The notes under the pieces: generated by a model | The model's input: only the letters and a program-made list of their open reading frames with translations | What the model was told of the DNA's origin: nothing | The model's database searches: none | Shown: positions 5,606 through 6,017 of the stretch, in pieces | Numbering within the stretch: position 1 is the stretch's first letter | Layout of the letters: each line of letters starts with the position of its first letter | Translations under genes and position numbers: made by a program | Assembly: GCA_025352845.1 (NCBI GenBank) | Contig: JANXSC010000634.1 | Coordinates: 1 to 6,017 of the forward strand | DNA from: Opitutaceae bacterium | Lineage (GTDB): Bacteria; Verrucomicrobiota; Verrucomicrobiia; Opitutales; Opitutaceae | Reading direction: 5' to 3' | DNA: 6,017 nt

Positions 5606-6017
5606 ATGACCCTGCGACTGAACAAATCCTCCGCTTGTGCGCTCTTGGCGCTCGCCATCCTCCCAACCAGATCGCTGCTGGCCCAAACCGTCAGCGCCGC
5701 CAAATCCGGCGAAGACGTAATCAAGCTCTCGGAATTTTCTGTCAGCGCCGAAAGCGATCGCGGCTACATCGCTTCCGAGACGATGACGGGTAGCCGCGTG
5801 AAGACGAAAATCATCGATCTGCCTTACACGGTGAACGTCATCACGAGCGAATTCTTCGAAGACTTTGGCATCTTCGAACTCTCCGACAACGTCATCCAAA
5901 TCGGCGGCTTCACCGGCCTCGATGTCGGCGGCGGTTTCAATCTCCGCGGTTTCAGTTCCACCTCGCAGCTGCGCGACGGCTTCTTCCGCCTCGGTCGCTA
6001 CGGCGCCAGCAACGTCG
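5606..6017 (+). CDS. TonB-dependent receptor, N-terminal part (3'-truncated by window edge)
   Basis: An outer-membrane beta-barrel transporter whose import is powered by TonB-ExbBD; the substrate cannot be told from this fragment. The frame is open from ATG 5606 to the window end (137 codons). Residues 1-26 form a Sec signal peptide: basic start (R4, K7), a hydrophobic stretch at about 10-19, and a likely cleavage after LLA at 26/27. EDVIKLSEFSVSAESDRGY at 36-54 resembles the TonB-box-like segment common in Opitutaceae receptors. It is followed by ETMTGSRVKT and the start of the plug domain: LPYTVNVITSEFF, a SDNV segment, then GGGFNLRGFSS. No extra N-terminal signalling domain is present between the signal peptide and plug. 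The start has an A/C-rich leader, AACCCAACCAAACCC, and no Shine-Dalgarno. It is divergent from trpB. The barrel lies beyond the window. The receptor call is firm; the Opitutaceae comparison is from memory of the family. Confidence 0.9.
   Translation, partial: MTLRLNKSSACALLALAILPTRSLLAQTVSAAKSGEDVIKLSEFSVSAESDRGYIASETMTGSRVKTKIIDLPYTVNVITSEFFEDFGIFELSDNVIQIGGFTGLDVGGGFNLRGFSSTSQLRDGFFRLGRYGASNV

Noticed and set aside
4276..5793. Long 505-codon open frame on the + strand opposite trpB
   Set aside because: It is a mirror of the strongly coding, GC-rich trpB gene, runs out of frame into the receptor gene, and its translation resembles no known family.

Overview
This 6.0 kb, GC-rich window looks like chromosomal housekeeping DNA from a member of the Verrucomicrobiota, most likely Opitutaceae. 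That placement is inference. It rests on the ileS–dksA-like–lspA gene order, the N-terminal pattern of the TonB-dependent receptor at the right edge, starts that lack Shine-Dalgarno sites but have A/C-rich leaders, and short AT-rich palindromic repeats beside genes. No phage, plasmid, CRISPR, rRNA or tRNA signal was seen.

Left block (+ strand, 1–3156): the 3' 57% or so of ileS (isoleucyl-tRNA synthetase, bacterial type with a C-terminal zinc finger), then a TraR/DksA-family protein with a long Lys/Ala/Pro-rich tail and a zinc finger that has lost three of its four cysteines, then lspA (signal peptidase II). The genes are close together and co-directional, so they probably form an operon. A 112-nt AT-rich inverted repeat separates the dksA-like gene from lspA and complicates the choice of lspA start.

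Middle (3157–3313): a short convergent intergenic region carrying a second patchwork inverted repeat that probably serves as a terminator.

Right block (− strand, 5406 down to 3314): trpB (tryptophan synthase beta chain), translationally coupled through an ATGA overlap to a yicC-family endoribonuclease gene. No trpA or trpF lies beside trpB inside the window. Upstream of trpB a 199-bp divergent intergenic region holds a perfect 9-bp inverted repeat in the presumed trpB leader and an AT-rich island that may hold promoters for both directions. The 5' end of a TonB-dependent outer-membrane receptor gene (+) runs off the right edge.

Functionally the window covers translation (IleRS), transcription regulation (DksA-like), lipoprotein maturation (LspA), RNA turnover (YicC), tryptophan synthesis (TrpB) and outer-membrane uptake. 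I see no clear novel multi-gene system. The most unusual points are the divergent DksA-like protein, the repeat at the lspA start, the KISKS loop in IleRS, the trpB–yicC coupling and the hairpin ahead of trpB.
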